DNA of 64,000 bases, taken from the NCBI RefSeq assembly GCF_000590475.1, contig NZ_CP007441.1, forward strand, positions 391,037-455,036. Reading direction: 5' to 3'. Both the position numbers and the translations under genes were made by a program. Under the pieces are notes generated by a model. That model did not search any database. It was not told the origin of the DNA and worked only from the letters and a program-made list of their open reading frames with translations. Shown one piece after another: positions 63,898-64,000 of this stretch; position 1 is the first letter of the stretch, and every line of letters begins with the position of its first letter. Origin of the DNA: Stutzerimonas stutzeri (GTDB lineage Bacteria; Pseudomonadota; Gammaproteobacteria; Pseudomonadales; Pseudomonadaceae).

Positions 63898-63919
63898 GTA
63901 GGGTGGGCTTCAGCCCACC
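63898..63919. repeat. GTAGGGTGGG intergenic repeat copy
   Basis: GTAGGGTGGGCTTCAGCCCACC includes the palindrome GGTGGGCT-TC-AGCCCACC (63902-63919), just past the aldehyde dehydrogenase stop. Same family as 1484-1576 and 12623-12713. Confidence 0.6.
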
Positions 63920-64000
63920 GGTCGGCAGCGGCAAGGCGTAACTGCTGGCGAAGCGTTCGTTCTGATTCGCTTGCCGACTCGCATGGTGGGTGCGGCAGGG

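Overview
The window is high-GC DNA with dense, mostly operonic genes and no rRNA, tRNA, phage, insertion sequence or CRISPR array that I can see. The organism is a Pseudomonas in the broad sense. The evidence is a Crc protein beside pyrE, and the run ridA-spoT-rpoZ-gmk-yicC-rph-crc-pyrE-argB-algC-dut-coaBC-radC followed by an FAD oxidase-lrp-dadA-ridA-pauR-cytochrome c5-cupin-xpt, which repeats the order I recall from P. aeruginosa. The mixture with starch-type GH13 enzymes and REP-like repeats fits the P. stutzeri group, but that placement is inference.

Layout. 1-2931: glutarate/lysine catabolism (gcdR fragment, gcdH, gcdG). 3031-5083: LemA and two TPM-domain proteins, the first with a frameshifted glycine-rich tail. 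5192-7159: an FtsH-like AAA protease on the minus strand. 7160-8608: a lower-GC stretch with one periplasmic binding protein. 8668-19864: the most interesting region, all on the minus strand. It encodes an ABC importer, a GntR regulator, an AprA-like flavoprotein, a two-cluster ferredoxin, a HEAT-repeat protein, FdxA, a small protein, a DUF971 protein, a YeiH-type exporter, a ferredoxin-NADP reductase and an Mrp Fe-S carrier. It looks like a self-contained sulfur or redox cassette. 20319-25927: a small protein, an HD-GYP protein, and a FecR/OmpA/CHASE2-cyclase signalling group.

25978-40525: housekeeping core covering the stringent response (spoT, rpoZ), nucleotides (gmk, pyrE, dut, rph), arginine (argB), exopolysaccharide sugars (algC), coenzyme A (coaBC) and carbon catabolite control (crc). 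40537-48917: an insertion relative to the expected order, with a membrane transporter, a thioesterase, PaaH, a chemoreceptor, an Mpo1-like protein, a secreted unknown and a phospholipase-D-type lipoprotein. 48979-55137: amine and D-amino-acid catabolism plus xpt. dadX is missing from its usual place.

55328-63884: carbohydrate and aldehyde metabolism. A minus-strand operon holds two GH13 enzymes and a DUF1080 protein. A plus-strand set holds a GAPDH, a cyclodeaminase-like protein, an ErcA-type alcohol dehydrogenase and a CoA-acylating aldehyde dehydrogenase. A cluster of GTCTC/GAGAC motifs precedes the last pair.

Functional logic of the 8.7-19.9 kb cassette (inference): the importer brings in a sulfur-containing or anionic substrate. 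Fpr, FdxA and the AprB-like ferredoxin carry electrons between NADPH and the AprA-like flavoenzyme. Mrp and DUF971 could supply Fe-S clusters, and YeiH could export an oxyanion such as sulfite or sulfate. A sigma-54-type promoter and a perfect 14-bp palindrome before gntR suggest dedicated control.
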